Shown: positions 7,622-17,965, counted from the first letter of the stretch. The stretch: DNA of 64,000 nt from Pannonibacter indicus (GCF_001418225.1 NZ_LIPT01000001.1:124001-188000), one strand, 5' to 3'. Made by a program: numbers and translations. Notes: generated from the sequence alone by a model not told the origin.

Positions 7622-8668
7622 TCAGGGCCGCAGCGGCGAGGAGGCTTTGCGCGCCCGGCTGTCGTCCTTGCCCAGCGCCCTCTCGCGGTAGATGACGAAG
7701 AGGCCCGCCGCCACCACGATCAGCGCACCGGCCACCACCTGCCATACCGGAATGTCGCCAAAGATCGCCCAGCTGAGCAGCACCGCCCACAGCAGGTTGG
7801 CATAGTCGAAGGGCGCGATGGTGGAGGCATCCGCATAGCGGTAGCTCTCGGTCATGACGATCTGGCCCACACCGCCCGCAAGCCCGACGAAGACGAGCAA
7901 GGCTGCCGTTCTTCCATCCGGAATGACCCAGGCATAATCGGTAAAGATCCAGCCGAACGGAATGGTTGCCAGCGAGATCAGCGAGGCACAACCGGAAAAC
8001 CATATGACAATAGTGCTGGTGCGCTCGGTCTCGCAGAGCTTGCGCACGAAGATCATCGCCATGGCCGTGCAGAAGGCGCCTGCCGCCGCAGCTCCTGCCC
8101 CGAACCAGGCGTCGCCGCTCATTTCCGTGCCGCCCATATGCGGGGACAGGATGACCACAATGCCGAGGAAGCCGACGACAACAGCCGTCCAGCGGTAGAC
8201 ACGCACCGTCTCGCCAAGGAAGAAGAAGGCCAGAACCACCGTGAACAGCGGCGCGGCAAAGCCGATGGCAGTCGAGTCGGCGATGGGCAGATATTTCAGC
8301 GAGGTAAAGGCAAACAGCATGGCCGCAATGCCCGCCATGGCACGCCCCACATGGCCAAGCGGCTGGCGGGTATGAAGAGAGCCGGTCAGCTCACCGCGCA
8401 GCGCCACGAGCAGCAGGACCGGAAACATGCCAAAGAAATTTCGGGCAAAGACGATCTCGCCGATCGGCACGCTTTCCGTGGTGATCTTCAGAGCTACCGC
8501 CATGCTGGCGAAGGTGAAGGTGGAGCACAGCTTCAAAGCGATGCCCAGCACGGGTTTCTGTGACGTGAGAACGGCGGCTTGCGGCGGGACCTGCGCGCCC
8601 TCTCCGGAGGCCAATGCACGGTTCTCCGCCTCATCCTCATCAGGGGCGTTCGTCTCCCTCATGGCCAT
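7622..8668 (-). CDS. DMT-family transporter, two EamA domains
   Basis: A 348-residue inner-membrane protein with two tandem EamA repeats and about ten hydrophobic segments starting near residue 38 (GIALKLCSTFTFASMAVAL). The second repeat begins around the segment GDAWFGAGAAAAGAFCTAMA. Both termini are charged, and the N-terminal 35 residues are acidic and polar. The family exports metabolites such as amino acids; the substrate is not readable. Starts at 8668 or 8662 are both possible and neither has a strong Shine-Dalgarno. Confidence 0.86.
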   Translation of the reverse strand: MAMRETNAPDEDEAENRALASGEGAQVPPQAAVLTSQKPVLGIALKLCSTFTFASMAVALKITTESVPIGEIVFARNFFGMFPVLLLVALRGELTGSLHTRQPLGHVGRAMAGIAAMLFAFTSLKYLPIADSTAIGFAAPLFTVVLAFFFLGETVRVYRWTAVVVGFLGIVVILSPHMGGTEMSGDAWFGAGAAAAGAFCTAMAMIFVRKLCETERTSTIVIWFSGCASLISLATIPFGWIFTDYAWVIPDGRTAALLVFVGLAGGVGQIVMTESYRYADASTIAPFDYANLLWAVLLSWAIFGDIPVWQVVAGALIVVAAGLFVIYRERALGKDDSRARKASSPLRP

Positions 8669-8895
8669 TTGATCGTCCAAAGATCCGGCGCCGGGGCGGG
8701 CATGAAGAGACGGGGCGCCGGTCCCAAGCCTCAACTCAAATCTGCGGGTGCCGCGGCAACTTCGCCGTGCGCACCATGCATGCTACTGTATACAAGGGTA
8801 GCAAACCGGTCTCGAAATTCCAGACCATATTGCCGCAGCTTACAGAATTTTACGCTGCCGGGCGGAAGAGGCACCCGGCGATGGTCCAAATGAGT

Positions 8896-8921
8896 GGACA
8901 GCGCAGTCACCTGCGCTGTCC
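8896..8921. terminator. Perfect hairpin downstream of the CoxL-family gene
   Basis: GGACAGCGCAG / CTGCGCTGTCC, 11 bp with a TCAC loop, 18 bp beyond the stop at 8939. T-tracts are weak. Confidence 0.6.
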
Positions 8922-8938
8922 GGTTTCGCATTGTGTTG

Positions 8939-11242
8939 TCAGGCGCGGGCGGCCTGAATGGCCTGCCAGACCCGGTGCGGGGTGGCGGGCATGTCGATAT
9001 GCTCCACCCCTGCCCCATCGCGCAGCGCCATTTGCAGGGCATTCATCACAGCCGCGCAGCCGCCGATGGTGCCCGCCTCGCCAGCGCCCTTGATGCCCAG
9101 CGCGTTGGTGGTGGACGGCACGTTCTTCGTCTCGAAGTGAATGTCCGGCAGGTCCGATGCCCGGATCAGGCGGTAGTCGAGCAGCGAGGCCGTCAGCAGC
9201 TGGCCATCCGCATCGAACACCGTTTCCTCGCACAGGGCCTGACTGATCGCCTGCACCGTGCCGCCGATGACCTGACCGGCAAGCAGAACCGGGTTCACCG
9301 TGACGCCGAAGTCATCAACGATCGTGTAGTTCAGCAGCTCCACATCGCCCGTCTCTGGGTCCACCTCCAGCTCGCACACATGCGTGCCGTTCGGATAGGT
9401 CGCTTCGGCCTGCTTCACCTCTTCCCGACCGGCTAGCTTTTCACCCGCTGCAGCGGCAACCGCAGCCAGCGAAACGGAACGGTCGGTGCCGACGACACGG
9501 ACCTCTCCATCCACCAGCTCCAGATCATCAATGCCGGTTTCCAGCTGATCGGCGGCCTTTTCCTTGATCTTGCGGACAAGGCTCTTCGAGGCTTCCAGCA
9601 CCGACGGCAGGCCGAGCGGAATGGAGCGGGAGCCGCCCGTGCCACCGCCCTGACGCACCCGGTCGGTATCGCCCTGGATCACCTCGATCTGGCCGATATC
9701 AAGCCCCAGCTGTTCGGCGATCACCTGCGAATAGGCGGTGGCATGGCCCTGACCGTTGGTCTGGGTGCCGATCAGCAGCGTCACCGTGCCATTGCCGTTC
9801 AGTTCCACCGTCGCCTCTTCCCCGCCAGGGAAGGCGCAGGCCTCAATGTAGCTGCAAAGACCGATGCCACGGTACTTGCCGCGCGCAGCACTTTCCGCCT
9901 GGCGGGCGGCAAAACCGTTCCAGTCCGACACCTCAAGCGCCTTGTCCATGTGCCCCGCGAAGTCGCCAGTGTCATACATGCGGCCCGTCGCCGTGGTATA
10001 GGGCAGCGCGCTGGAAGGCACGAAGTTGCGGCGCCGGATTTCCGCCGTGCCAAGGCCGGTCTCAAGTCCTGCCTTCTCGATCAGACGCTCGATCAGATAG
10101 GCCGCTTCCGGGCGCCCCGCGCCACGATAGGCGTCAGTGGGCACCGTGTGGGTATAGACGCCCGTCGCCGTCACGAAGAGCGCCGGCACATCATAGAGAC
10201 CTGTGGACATGGATGTGCCGACGAAGGGGATGAAGGGGCCATACTGGTGCAGATAGGCCCCCATGGCAGCCAGAACATTGATGCGCAGGCCGAGAATGCG
10301 GCCATCGGCATCCAGCGCCAGATCTGCGGTGGTGATGTTGTCGCGGCCATGCGCGTCGGTGACGAAGTGGTCCATGCGGTCGCCAGTCCATTTCACCGGA
10401 CGGCGCAGCTTCTCCGCCGCAAACAGGCAGAGCGGATATTCCCGGTAGACGAACATCTTGGTGCCGAAACCGCCGCCCACTTCCGGGGTGATGATGCGCA
10501 GCCGCGCCGGATCGATGCCGAGGATATCCTTGGCGATGATGTCCCGCTGGCCATGGCCGCCCTGCGTGCCCGCCGTCAGCGTATAGCGGCCGCTGTCTGC
10601 ATCATATTCGGCAAGACAGGCGCGCGGCTCCATGTAGTTGGCCACGAGCCGGTTGTTGACGAGACGGATGGAGGTGACATGCGAGGCCTTGCGGAAGGCT
10701 TCTTCCGTCTTTGCCTCGTCGCCATGGCCGATACGGAACGCCTTGTTGGTGCCATGCTCCGGCCAGACGAGCGTTGCCCCGTCCTGAACCGCCTCCTCGA
10801 TATCGACGATCACATCAAGCGGCTCATAATCCACTTCGATCAGTTCTGCCGCCGACTTGGCCGTATTGACGCTGTCAGCGACGACGAAGGCAATGGCATC
10901 GCCCACGTGGCGGACGGTATCGGTGCAGAGCACGGGCCGCACGGGGCACCAGTGCATGGTGCCGTCCAGCTGCTTCATCACCGCCTTCACAGGCATCGGC
11001 TTCATGCCGTCTAGGTCAGCCCCGGTCAGCACCATCGCCACGCCCGGATGGGCGCGGGCCTCATCGAGACCGGAGACGGAAATCCGGGCATGCGCCATGG
11101 CGGAGCGCAGCACATAGGCATGCAGCGTGCCCTCGGGGGCAAAGTCATCCGTGTAGCGGCCTTTGCCGGTGATCAGGGCAGGATCTTCCTTGCGGCGGAC
11201 CGGGGCACCGATCCCGAATTTCTTCGGCGTCATCTGGTTCAT
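8939..11242 (-). CDS. Molybdopterin-binding subunit of xanthine dehydrogenase/CoxL family (form II type)
   Basis: A 767-residue large subunit of the aerobic CO dehydrogenase/xanthine oxidase family. The N-terminus GIGAPVRRKEDPALITGKGRYTDD and the glutamine-rich block IGTQTNGQGHATAYSQV are family hallmarks, and KGAGEAGTIGG near the C-terminus holds the catalytic glutamate. The active-site loop reads AYRGAGR, the form II version, not AYRCSFR of true CO dehydrogenase, so CO oxidation is unlikely. The FAD (CoxM) and 2Fe-2S (CoxS) partners are not adjacent. Start at 11242 has GAGG upstream; a start at 11281 is possible. Confidence 0.88.
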   Translation of the reverse strand: MNQMTPKKFGIGAPVRRKEDPALITGKGRYTDDFAPEGTLHAYVLRSAMAHARISVSGLDEARAHPGVAMVLTGADLDGMKPMPVKAVMKQLDGTMHWCPVRPVLCTDTVRHVGDAIAFVVADSVNTAKSAAELIEVDYEPLDVIVDIEEAVQDGATLVWPEHGTNKAFRIGHGDEAKTEEAFRKASHVTSIRLVNNRLVANYMEPRACLAEYDADSGRYTLTAGTQGGHGQRDIIAKDILGIDPARLRIITPEVGGGFGTKMFVYREYPLCLFAAEKLRRPVKWTGDRMDHFVTDAHGRDNITTADLALDADGRILGLRINVLAAMGAYLHQYGPFIPFVGTSMSTGLYDVPALFVTATGVYTHTVPTDAYRGAGRPEAAYLIERLIEKAGLETGLGTAEIRRRNFVPSSALPYTTATGRMYDTGDFAGHMDKALEVSDWNGFAARQAESAARGKYRGIGLCSYIEACAFPGGEEATVELNGNGTVTLLIGTQTNGQGHATAYSQVIAEQLGLDIGQIEVIQGDTDRVRQGGGTGGSRSIPLGLPSVLEASKSLVRKIKEKAADQLETGIDDLELVDGEVRVVGTDRSVSLAAVAAAAGEKLAGREEVKQAEATYPNGTHVCELEVDPETGDVELLNYTIVDDFGVTVNPVLLAGQVIGGTVQAISQALCEETVFDADGQLLTASLLDYRLIRASDLPDIHFETKNVPSTTNALGIKGAGEAGTIGGCAAVMNALQMALRDGAGVEHIDMPATPHRVWQAIQAARA

Positions 11243-11410
11243 CTGGAAACGGCCTCGATTGTTATGGGCTGATGCAGCCATGCGGCGCGTGGGGATTGGC
11301 CTGAAGGGGCTGCGAAGCTTGTCTTGTCAGACAAGAATGTTGTGCCGGACCGTGAAACGTCAACCCTGAATTAGAGGCAAGACACCCGATCCGCATATCC
11401 GCAGGAATGA

Positions 11411-11446
11411 CAAGGGGCCCGCCGTTGATATCCGGCGGGCCCCTTG
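11411..11446. terminator. Strong hairpin terminator after the acyl-CoA ligase gene
   Basis: CAAGGGGCCCGCCG pairs perfectly with CGGCGGGCCCCTTG (14 bp, loop of 8). It is 20 bp beyond the minus-strand stop at 11466. Confidence 0.75.
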
Positions 11447-11465
11447 TCGGGATCAGTGTCAGGCG

Positions 11466-13139
11466 TCAGGCGGCCGGCTGATTGGCAGCAGCCGCAGCCC
11501 GCCTGGCAGCTTCTTCCTCGACCAGTTCCTTCTTGGACAGCTTGCCCACCATGGTCTTGGGCAGCGCATCGCGGAACTCGATCTCGCGCGGCAGCTCAAT
11601 GGCAGAGAGGTGATCCTTGAGGAAGGCGCGCATTTCCTCCTGCGTCACCGTGGCACCGGCCCGCAGCTTGACGAAGGCCTTGGGCGCCTGTCCCCGGTAC
11701 TCATCAGGAACCGCAATCACGATGGCCTCCTCAACATCTGCGTGCTGATAAAGGGCTTCCTCGATCACGCGCGGATAGACGTTGTAGCCCGAACAGAGGA
11801 TGAGGTCCTTGATCCGGTCCACCAGATAGATGAAGCCGTCCTTGTCGGCATAGCCCACGTCGCCTGTGTGCAGGAAGCCGTTCTCGATGGTGCGGGCGGT
11901 TTCCTCGGGCCGCTTCCAGTAGCCCTTCATCACCTGCGGCCCCTTGACCACCAGTTCCCCCTTCTCGCCCTGCGGCACAGTGCTGGAGAGATCGTCCAGC
12001 GCCCGGAATTCCGCCAGCGTGCCGGGGACCAACTGGCCGATGGAACCGGCCCGGCGGCGCTCGTCCAGAGGATTGCACGAGACAACCGGCGAGGTTTCCG
12101 TCAGGCCGTAGCCTTCCACGAGGATACAGCCGGTAATCGTCTCGAACTTCTCCTTCACCTCCACCGGCAGCGGCGCGCCGCCGGAGATGCACAGCTTCAC
12201 GCTGGTCAGGTCATAGGAGACGGTGAGCGGTGAATTGTTGATTGCCGTGTAGATCGTCGGGACGCCCGGGAACAGCGTCGGACGGGTGCGCTTGATGGTA
12301 TCCAGAAGCAGCTTCATGTCGAAGCGCGGCATCAAAACCATCTGCGCGGCCAGCACGACGGCAAGGTTCTGCGCCACAGTCATGGCAAAGACGTGGAAGA
12401 AGGGAATGACACAGAGCATCCGCTCCTTGCCCTTCTCCGCTGCATGGAAAATGTCTTTCATCTGCTCGATGTTGGCGGACAGATTCGCATGCGTCAGCAT
12501 CGCACCCTTCGGCACGCCTGTGGTGCCTCCGGTATATTGCAGCACCGCAACGTCCTCGGCCGGATCGATGGCGACCGGCACCGGATTGGCGCCCCGGTTC
12601 AGCAGGGCCGCATAGGGCACGTGGCCGCTGTCCGCCTTCCAGGCGGCCCGGTCCTTGCCCTTGAACAGGGTGAACAGCGCCCGCTTCACCGCAGGCAGGA
12701 TATCGGCCATCGGACAGACGATGAGCCTGTCCAGGATGCCATCCTTGCGCACCGCCTCGACCTTGTCATAGATGACCTTGAGGTCGAGCGTGACCATTAT
12801 GCGCACTTCCGCATCCCGCGCCTGAAAGGCGATCTCGCGCTCCACATAAAGCGGGTTGAAATTAACGACCGTTGCCCCGGCCTTCATCAGCGCGAAGTAG
12901 AAGATGGTGTAATAGGGTGTATTCGGCAGGCAAAGGCCAACCTTGGTGCCCTTCTTGACCCCCAGCGCCTGCAACCCCGCAGCCACCCGGTTGACCAGTG
13001 CACCAAGCTCGCCATAGGTCCAGGTCTTGCCGAGGAAATCTGCGGCCACGGTCTTGCCGTAGGCCGCAACGGTCTCATCCAGATATTCATGCAGCGGGCG
13101 GGGCCTGAAAGCCGCGACCCATTCCTCCACACTCGCCAT
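11466..13139 (-). CDS. fadD: Long-chain fatty-acid--CoA ligase
   Basis: A 557-residue adenylate-forming enzyme. Motifs are in order: P-loop YTGGTTGVPKGAMLTH, then GYGLTETSP, then TGDVGYADKDGFIYLVDRIKDL, and the C-terminal catalytic lysine in MVGKLSKKEL. It activates fatty acids to acyl-CoA for degradation or lipid synthesis. Start at 13139 has GGAG 8 bases upstream; the open frame continues 80 codons further but into low-complexity sequence. The exact chain-length specificity is inferred from overall FadD similarity. Confidence 0.92.
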   Translation of the reverse strand: MASVEEWVAAFRPRPLHEYLDETVAAYGKTVAADFLGKTWTYGELGALVNRVAAGLQALGVKKGTKVGLCLPNTPYYTIFYFALMKAGATVVNFNPLYVEREIAFQARDAEVRIMVTLDLKVIYDKVEAVRKDGILDRLIVCPMADILPAVKRALFTLFKGKDRAAWKADSGHVPYAALLNRGANPVPVAIDPAEDVAVLQYTGGTTGVPKGAMLTHANLSANIEQMKDIFHAAEKGKERMLCVIPFFHVFAMTVAQNLAVVLAAQMVLMPRFDMKLLLDTIKRTRPTLFPGVPTIYTAINNSPLTVSYDLTSVKLCISGGAPLPVEVKEKFETITGCILVEGYGLTETSPVVSCNPLDERRRAGSIGQLVPGTLAEFRALDDLSSTVPQGEKGELVVKGPQVMKGYWKRPEETARTIENGFLHTGDVGYADKDGFIYLVDRIKDLILCSGYNVYPRVIEEALYQHADVEEAIVIAVPDEYRGQAPKAFVKLRAGATVTQEEMRAFLKDHLSAIELPREIEFRDALPKTMVGKLSKKELVEEEAARRAAAAANQPAA

Positions 13140-13624
13140 GGCGGTCTCCAATCGAGATTCTGCGCCACCTGGAAAACCCCGGCCCGGGAGCCCAGCTCCC
13201 GGCTTGCGCTCACCAGCGCAACCTCCCTGCCTGCGGCATTCCAGGTTGATACCCCTGCCTGGGGCGTCCCCAACAGATTTGACGTTCCTTCCGTTTACGT
13301 CAACCTGCGACGTAACGGCACCTGCGACTTTTTTTCTGAAATGTCTGGAGAGGCGGCCTTCAGCCGTACCTGAACGCAAATTCGGATTTCACATTTCGGA
13401 TGGCATTTCTAGCAGCCGGGGAAGATTGCTTCAGCACATTACCCCTAGTTGAAATTGCCATCTCCCCAAAACATCTAAGGGAATCTAGTATCTTAAAAGC
13501 TGCGGTTTGACGCAGTGCAGCAACGAAAATAGTTGACTGCACGCCTTAAGCATCAAATAATTAAATCAACAAAAATTATTCGGTGCTGGCGGCGGCTTCT
13601 ATCAGCCACCAGGGAGGACGCTGA
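13140..13624. other. Intergenic region between divergent fadD and the ROK regulator
   Basis: 485 bp that must hold both promoters. It turns AT-rich towards the regulator, where an inverted repeat lies at 13556-13580. No small gene, RNA or clear sigma-70 box was recognised. Confidence 0.5.
13556..13580. promoter_or_regulatory. AT-rich inverted repeat upstream of the ROK regulator
   Basis: AATAATT and AATTATT form a 7-bp perfect inverted repeat with an 11-base spacer, 44 bp before the regulator ATG. It stands out from the GC-rich surroundings and could be an autoregulatory operator. Confidence 0.35.
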
Positions 13625-14896
13625 ATGGCAGGAAACGTCACAAGCGGGAGAGGCAGCAATTCGGCGCAACTGCGCCGCTACAACGAGCGTATCGTGCTGC
13701 AGATCCTGCGCCGCGCCGGGGAAGCCTCCAAAGCAGAGCTCGCCCGTGCAGCCAACCTGACCAATGCGGCGATTGGCGCCATCATCCAGGAACTGGCCCA
13801 GGACGGCCTGATAGAGGAAGTCGGCAAGCGGCACGATGGCGGCCGCGGCCAGCCGGCCACGATCCTGCGCCTGGCCACACGCGGCGCCTTCGGCTTCGGC
13901 GTCCGCCTCGGCCGCGCCGGGATCGAGACCGTGCTGGTTGATTTCGCCGGCCGCATCATTGGGCGCAGCTACCACGACATGATCCTGCCGCTTCCCTCCG
14001 TAGCGGTGGACATGATCCGGCAGGACATCGAGAGGCTGCAGGACCTTCTGTCCCCGGCCGAGCGCCGCCGCCTGACCGGTATCGGCCTTGCCCAGCCGTT
14101 CAATCTGGGCGCATGGCTGCAGCAGCTTGGTCTTCCTGCAGAGAACTTCAAGCCGTGGGACGAGGTGGACTTCGCTGCAAGCCTGGAGGCGGCCACCGGT
14201 CTTCCGGTTTTCGCCGAGAATGACGGCACGGCAGCGGCAGTCGCCGAGCTGTTCTACGGGCTTGGCCGCCAGGAGGACAATTTCCTCTACCTGTTCATCG
14301 GTCCGGCCATCGGCGGCGGGCTGATCATGAATGGAGATGTGGTGCGCGGCGTAACGGGCAATGCGGCGGACGTCGCCGTGATGCCGGTAACGCCAAGCAA
14401 GCTGGCCGGCGCCCCGCGCCCGAAAGGCAGCTGGGACATCCTGCTGACCCGCGCCTCCCTCGGCGCGCTGGCACGGCACCTGACGCAAGGCTCCGGACTG
14501 CGCCCGTCACGCGCTGAACTGGAACAGGCGGTCATCGCCGGGCGGCCCGAAGTGGAAGAATGGCTGGAGGATTGCGTGGATGCGCTATTGCCTTCAGTCC
14601 GCGCGAGCCACGCCCTGCTCGACATTCCCCTGATCGTGATCGACTGCGACATCGACAGCGGCATGCTGAGCCGTCTGATCGGGAAACTGCACCGGTCGCT
14701 CGTTGAAGAGGCGCCTGAAGCGCGCGATGCGCCGCGTGTGGAGCATGGCAGCTTCGGTCAGGATGCGGGCGCCCTCGGCGCCGCCAGCCTGCCCATGTTC
14801 TTCAATTTCTCGCCCCGGGCAGAAATCCTGACCGGCGGCCTGAAGGGATCGGCGGGGGTGGGAGCCCTCCGTCTGGAAGCCCCCTCGACAGCTTGA
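13625..14896 (+). CDS. ROK-family transcriptional regulator of the frc sugar operon
   Basis: A 423-residue regulator: winged helix-turn-helix at about residues 15-70 ([20 protein letters not shown], then [20 protein letters not shown]), followed by a ROK domain with [10 protein letters not shown]. The CxCGxxGCxE zinc motif usual in ROK proteins is absent; the matching region around [15 protein letters not shown] has no cysteine. It lies just upstream of frcB on the same strand and is therefore the likely regulator of frcBCA. GGGAGGA precedes the ATG. Confidence 0.88.
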   Translation: MAGNVTSGRGSNSAQLRRYNERIVLQILRRAGEASKAELARAANLTNAAIGAIIQELAQDGLIEEVGKRHDGGRGQPATILRLATRGAFGFGVRLGRAGIETVLVDFAGRIIGRSYHDMILPLPSVAVDMIRQDIERLQDLLSPAERRRLTGIGLAQPFNLGAWLQQLGLPAENFKPWDEVDFAASLEAATGLPVFAENDGTAAAVAELFYGLGRQEDNFLYLFIGPAIGGGLIMNGDVVRGVTGNAADVAVMPVTPSKLAGAPRPKGSWDILLTRASLGALARHLTQGSGLRPSRAELEQAVIAGRPEVEEWLEDCVDALLPSVRASHALLDIPLIVIDCDIDSGMLSRLIGKLHRSLVEEAPEARDAPRVEHGSFGQDAGALGAASLPMFFNFSPRAEILTGGLKGSAGVGALRLEAPSTA

Positions 14897-14903
14897 GGGG
14901 CAG

Positions 14904-14937
14904 CCGTTCTGGCCTGAACCGGCCGGGGCCAGAACGG
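14904..14937. other. Inverted repeat between the ROK regulator and frcB
   Basis: CCGTTCTGGCC and GGCCAGAACGG form a perfect 11-bp stem with a 12-base loop. It could attenuate or separate transcription between regulator and transporter, or be an operator in front of frcB. Confidence 0.5.
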
Positions 14938-14969
14938 GAGGAGACAAACGGCCAGGGAGGATGACGACA

Positions 14970-15989
14970 ATGATCCGCAAGATGCTTCTCGCAGGTTCCG
15001 TACTCGCCGCCATGGGCGCCCTTGCCCCGGCACAGGCCGACACGGTCAGCGCCTGCCTCATCACCAAGACGGACACCAACCCCTTCTTCGTGAAGATGCG
15101 CGAGGGTGCTGCCGCAAAAGCCAAGGAACTGGGCATTCAGCTGAACTCCTATGCCGGCAAGGTGGACGGCGACAACGACACCCAGGTCGCAGCCATCGAA
15201 ACCTGCATCGCCAACGGCGCCAAGGGCATCCTGCTGACGGCCTCCGACACATCCGCCATCGTTCCGGCCGTGAAGCAGGCCCGCGATGCCGGCATTCTCG
15301 TCATCGCACTGGACACCCCGCTCAACCCGATCGATTCCGCCGACATGACCTTCGCCACCGACAACTTCCTGGCCGGTGAGCTGATCGGCCAGTGGGCCGT
15401 CAAGACCCTGGGCGACAAGGCGGCAGACGCGAAGATCGCCATGCTCGACCTTGATGTGTCCCAGCCGACCGTGGACGTGCTGCGCAACCAGGGCTTCCTC
15501 AAGGGCTTTGGCATTGATCTGGGCGACCCGAACAAGTGGGGCGATGAAACCGATCCGCGCATCGTCGGCAATGACGTGACCCAGGGCAACGAGGAAGGTG
15601 GCCGCAAGGCCATGGAAAGCCTGCTCGCCAAGGATCCCTTGGTCAATGTGGTCTACACCATCAACGAGCCGGCAGCCGCTGGCGCCTATGAGGCCCTGAA
15701 ATCCATCGGCCGTGAAAAGGACGTGCTGATCGTTTCCGTCGATGGCGGCTGCCCGGGCGTTGCCAATGTGGAAGCCGGTGTCATCGGCGCCACCTCCCAG
15801 CAGTATCCGCTGCTGATGGCCGCCAAGGGCATCGAGGCTATCGCCGCCTGGGCCAAAGACGGCACCAAGCCGCAGGCCTCCGATGGCAAGGACTTCTTCG
15901 ACACGGGCGTGTCGCTCGTCACCGGCAAGCCGGTGGATGGCGTTGAGTCCATCTCCATCGAAGAAGGCAAGAAGCTCTGCTGGGGCTGA
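14970..15989 (+). CDS. frcB: Sugar ABC transporter periplasmic binding protein (fructose type)
   Basis: A 339-residue periplasmic binding protein of the ribose/fructose class. It has a Sec signal peptide ending AQA-DTV near residue 23, then a mature start [24 protein letters not shown] close to rhizobial FrcB. The start at 14970 is chosen over the ATG at 14961 because GGGAGG ends directly before 14961 and is 9 bases from 14970. It is followed by frcC and frcA. Fructose, mannose or ribose are the usual ligands. Confidence 0.9.
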   Translation: MIRKMLLAGSVLAAMGALAPAQADTVSACLITKTDTNPFFVKMREGAAAKAKELGIQLNSYAGKVDGDNDTQVAAIETCIANGAKGILLTASDTSAIVPAVKQARDAGILVIALDTPLNPIDSADMTFATDNFLAGELIGQWAVKTLGDKAADAKIAMLDLDVSQPTVDVLRNQGFLKGFGIDLGDPNKWGDETDPRIVGNDVTQGNEEGGRKAMESLLAKDPLVNVVYTINEPAAAGAYEALKSIGREKDVLIVSVDGGCPGVANVEAGVIGATSQQYPLLMAAKGIEAIAAWAKDGTKPQASDGKDFFDTGVSLVTGKPVDGVESISIEEGKKLCWG

Positions 15990-16121
15990 GACCCCGCGCA
16001 TGCGGATCGGGCGGCTCGCCCGCCTGATCCCTGACGTTACAAGAACCAGAAAACATGCCGGAGAAGATCCGGGCGCCCCAAGGCGCCCGGCGTCTCTCTC
16101 ACCGCCGGAGGAGGCTTGGCC

Positions 16122-17192
16122 GTGAGCAAGACCGACAACTTCGAGGATGCGGTAAAAACGCGCCGGGAAGAGAATTTCGCCGAGTTTCAGGATCATAAGA
16201 AAGGCGTCCTGCAGCAGTTCCACCATGCGCTGCACACGAACACGGCGCTCGTGCCGCTGCTCGTTCTCCTCGCAGCCATCCTGCTGTTCGGTGCCTATCT
16301 CGGAGAAAGGTTCTTTTCGCCCTTCGCCATGACGCTGATCCTGCAGCAGGTGCAGATCGTCGGCGTACTGGCGGCGGCCCAGAGCCTGATCATTCTCACC
16401 GCCGGCATCGACCTCAGCGTCGGCGCCGTCGCGGTACTGACGTCCGTCATTATGGGCCAGTTCACTTTCCGCTATGGCATTCCGCCCGCCATTTCGGTGA
16501 TGTTCGGCCTTGCCTGCGGCACGATGATCGGCGCCGTCAACGGCTGGCTGGTCTCGCGCGTCAAGCTGCCGCCCTTCATCGTCACGCTCGGCATGTGGCA
16601 GATCGTTCTGGCCGCCAATTATCTTTACTCTGCCAATGAAACCATCCGCGCGCAGGACATCGAAACACAGGCGCCCTTCCTGCAGTTCCTCGGCACAACG
16701 GTAAAATTCGGCGGCGCCAGTTTCACTTATGGCGTCTTCCTGATGATCCTCGTGGTGGCAGTGCTTGCCTATGCGCTGCGAAGCACCGCCTGGGGACGGC
16801 ATGTCTATGCGGTCGGCGATGATCCGGAGGCGGCGAAGCTTGCGGGCGTTAACGTGCACCGCACGCTCATGTCGGTCTACATGCTCGTCGGCTTCATCTG
16901 CGGTCTGGCCGCCTGGGTCATGATCGGCCGCTTCGGCTCCGTCTCGCCCTCGGCCACCACCGGCGTCATCGGCAACATCCAGGCAATTACGGCAGTGGTG
17001 ATCGGCGGCATCTCGCTCTTCGGCGGGCGCGGCTCCATCGTCGGTGCCTTCTTCGGCGCGCTGATCGTCGGTGTGTTCGAACTGGGCCTGCGCATGTCCG
17101 GCGCCGATCCGCAGTGGACCTATCTTCTCATCGGCGTGCTGATCATCGCCGCCGTCACCATCGACCAGTGGATCAGAAAGGTAACGGCATGA
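16122..17192 (+). CDS. frcC: Sugar ABC transporter permease
   Basis: A 356-residue BPD_transp_2 family permease with about 9-10 membrane segments. The core motif ILTAGIDLSVGAVAVL and the EAA-like loop WGRHVYAVGDDPEAAKLAGVNV are typical of RbsC/FrcC. The first 45 residues are charged and cytoplasmic. The GTG at 16122 is favoured because GGAGGAGG is 8 bases before it; the TTG at 16116 is too close to that site. It overlaps frcA by four bases (ATGA). Confidence 0.9.
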   Translation: MSKTDNFEDAVKTRREENFAEFQDHKKGVLQQFHHALHTNTALVPLLVLLAAILLFGAYLGERFFSPFAMTLILQQVQIVGVLAAAQSLIILTAGIDLSVGAVAVLTSVIMGQFTFRYGIPPAISVMFGLACGTMIGAVNGWLVSRVKLPPFIVTLGMWQIVLAANYLYSANETIRAQDIETQAPFLQFLGTTVKFGGASFTYGVFLMILVVAVLAYALRSTAWGRHVYAVGDDPEAAKLAGVNVHRTLMSVYMLVGFICGLAAWVMIGRFGSVSPSATTGVIGNIQAITAVVIGGISLFGGRGSIVGAFFGALIVGVFELGLRMSGADPQWTYLLIGVLIIAAVTIDQWIRKVTA

Positions 17193-17965
17193 CCGAAGCA
17201 ATTCTGAAGGCCCGTGGCCTCGTCAAACGCTATGGCCGCGTCACCGCCATGGATCATTGCGACTTCGACCTGATGCCGGGCGAGATCCTCGCCGTCATCG
17301 GCGACAATGGCGCGGGCAAGTCCACCCTCATCAAGGCACTGTCCGGCGCCGTGACGCCGGACAGCGGCAGCATCTATCTCGATGGGGAGGAAATCCGCTT
17401 CACCTCCCCCAATGATGCGCGCATGGCCGGGATCGAGACCGTCTACCAGACACTCGCCATGTCCCCTGCCCTGTCCATCACCGACAACATGTTCATGGGC
17501 CGGGAGATCCGCAAACCCGGCCTCATGGGCAAGCTGTTCCGCACCCTCGACCGCAAGGCCATGGAAGACTTCGCCCGCAAGAAGCTGGCGGAACTCGGCC
17601 TGATGACCATCCAGAACATCAACCAGGCGGTGGAGACGCTTTCGGGCGGCCAGCGCCAGGGTGTCGCGGTGGCCCGTGCCGCGGCCTTCGGTTCCAAGGT
17701 GATCATCATGGACGAGCCGACAGCCGCCCTCGGCGTGAAGGAAAGCCGACGTGTGCTGGATCTCATCAAGGACGTGAACTCGCGCGGACTGCCGATCATT
17801 CTGATCAGCCACAACATGCCGCATGTGTTTGAAGTGGCAGACCGGATCCATATCCACCGGCTCGGAAAACGCGCTGCGATCATCAAGCCCGCTGATTTTT
17901 CCATGTCGGATGCTGTGGCGATCATGACCGGTGCCATGGAACCTCCGGTAAGCCTAGCCGCCTGA
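17189..17965 (+). CDS. frcA: Sugar ABC transporter ATP-binding protein, single-domain
   Basis: A 258-residue ATPase with Walker A GDNGAGKST, signature LSGGQRQGVAVARA and Walker B VIIMDEPTAALG. Unlike RbsA it has one ATPase domain, as known for FrcA. The ATG overlaps the frcC stop. Together with FrcB and FrcC it forms a complete importer. The frcK kinase that follows in some rhizobia is absent; zwf comes next after a hairpin. Confidence 0.92.
   Translation: MTEAILKARGLVKRYGRVTAMDHCDFDLMPGEILAVIGDNGAGKSTLIKALSGAVTPDSGSIYLDGEEIRFTSPNDARMAGIETVYQTLAMSPALSITDNMFMGREIRKPGLMGKLFRTLDRKAMEDFARKKLAELGLMTIQNINQAVETLSGGQRQGVAVARAAAFGSKVIIMDEPTAALGVKESRRVLDLIKDVNSRGLPIILISHNMPHVFEVADRIHIHRLGKRAAIIKPADFSMSDAVAIMTGAMEPPVSLAA

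Noticed and set aside
8939-11242. Aerobic carbon monoxide dehydrogenase
   Set aside because: The active-site loop is AYRGAGR, not AYRCSFR, and the other two subunits are absent.
14802-17201. 799-codon minus-strand frame over frcBCA
   Set aside because: Antisense shadow of three conserved transporter genes; GC-rich third positions keep the frame open.
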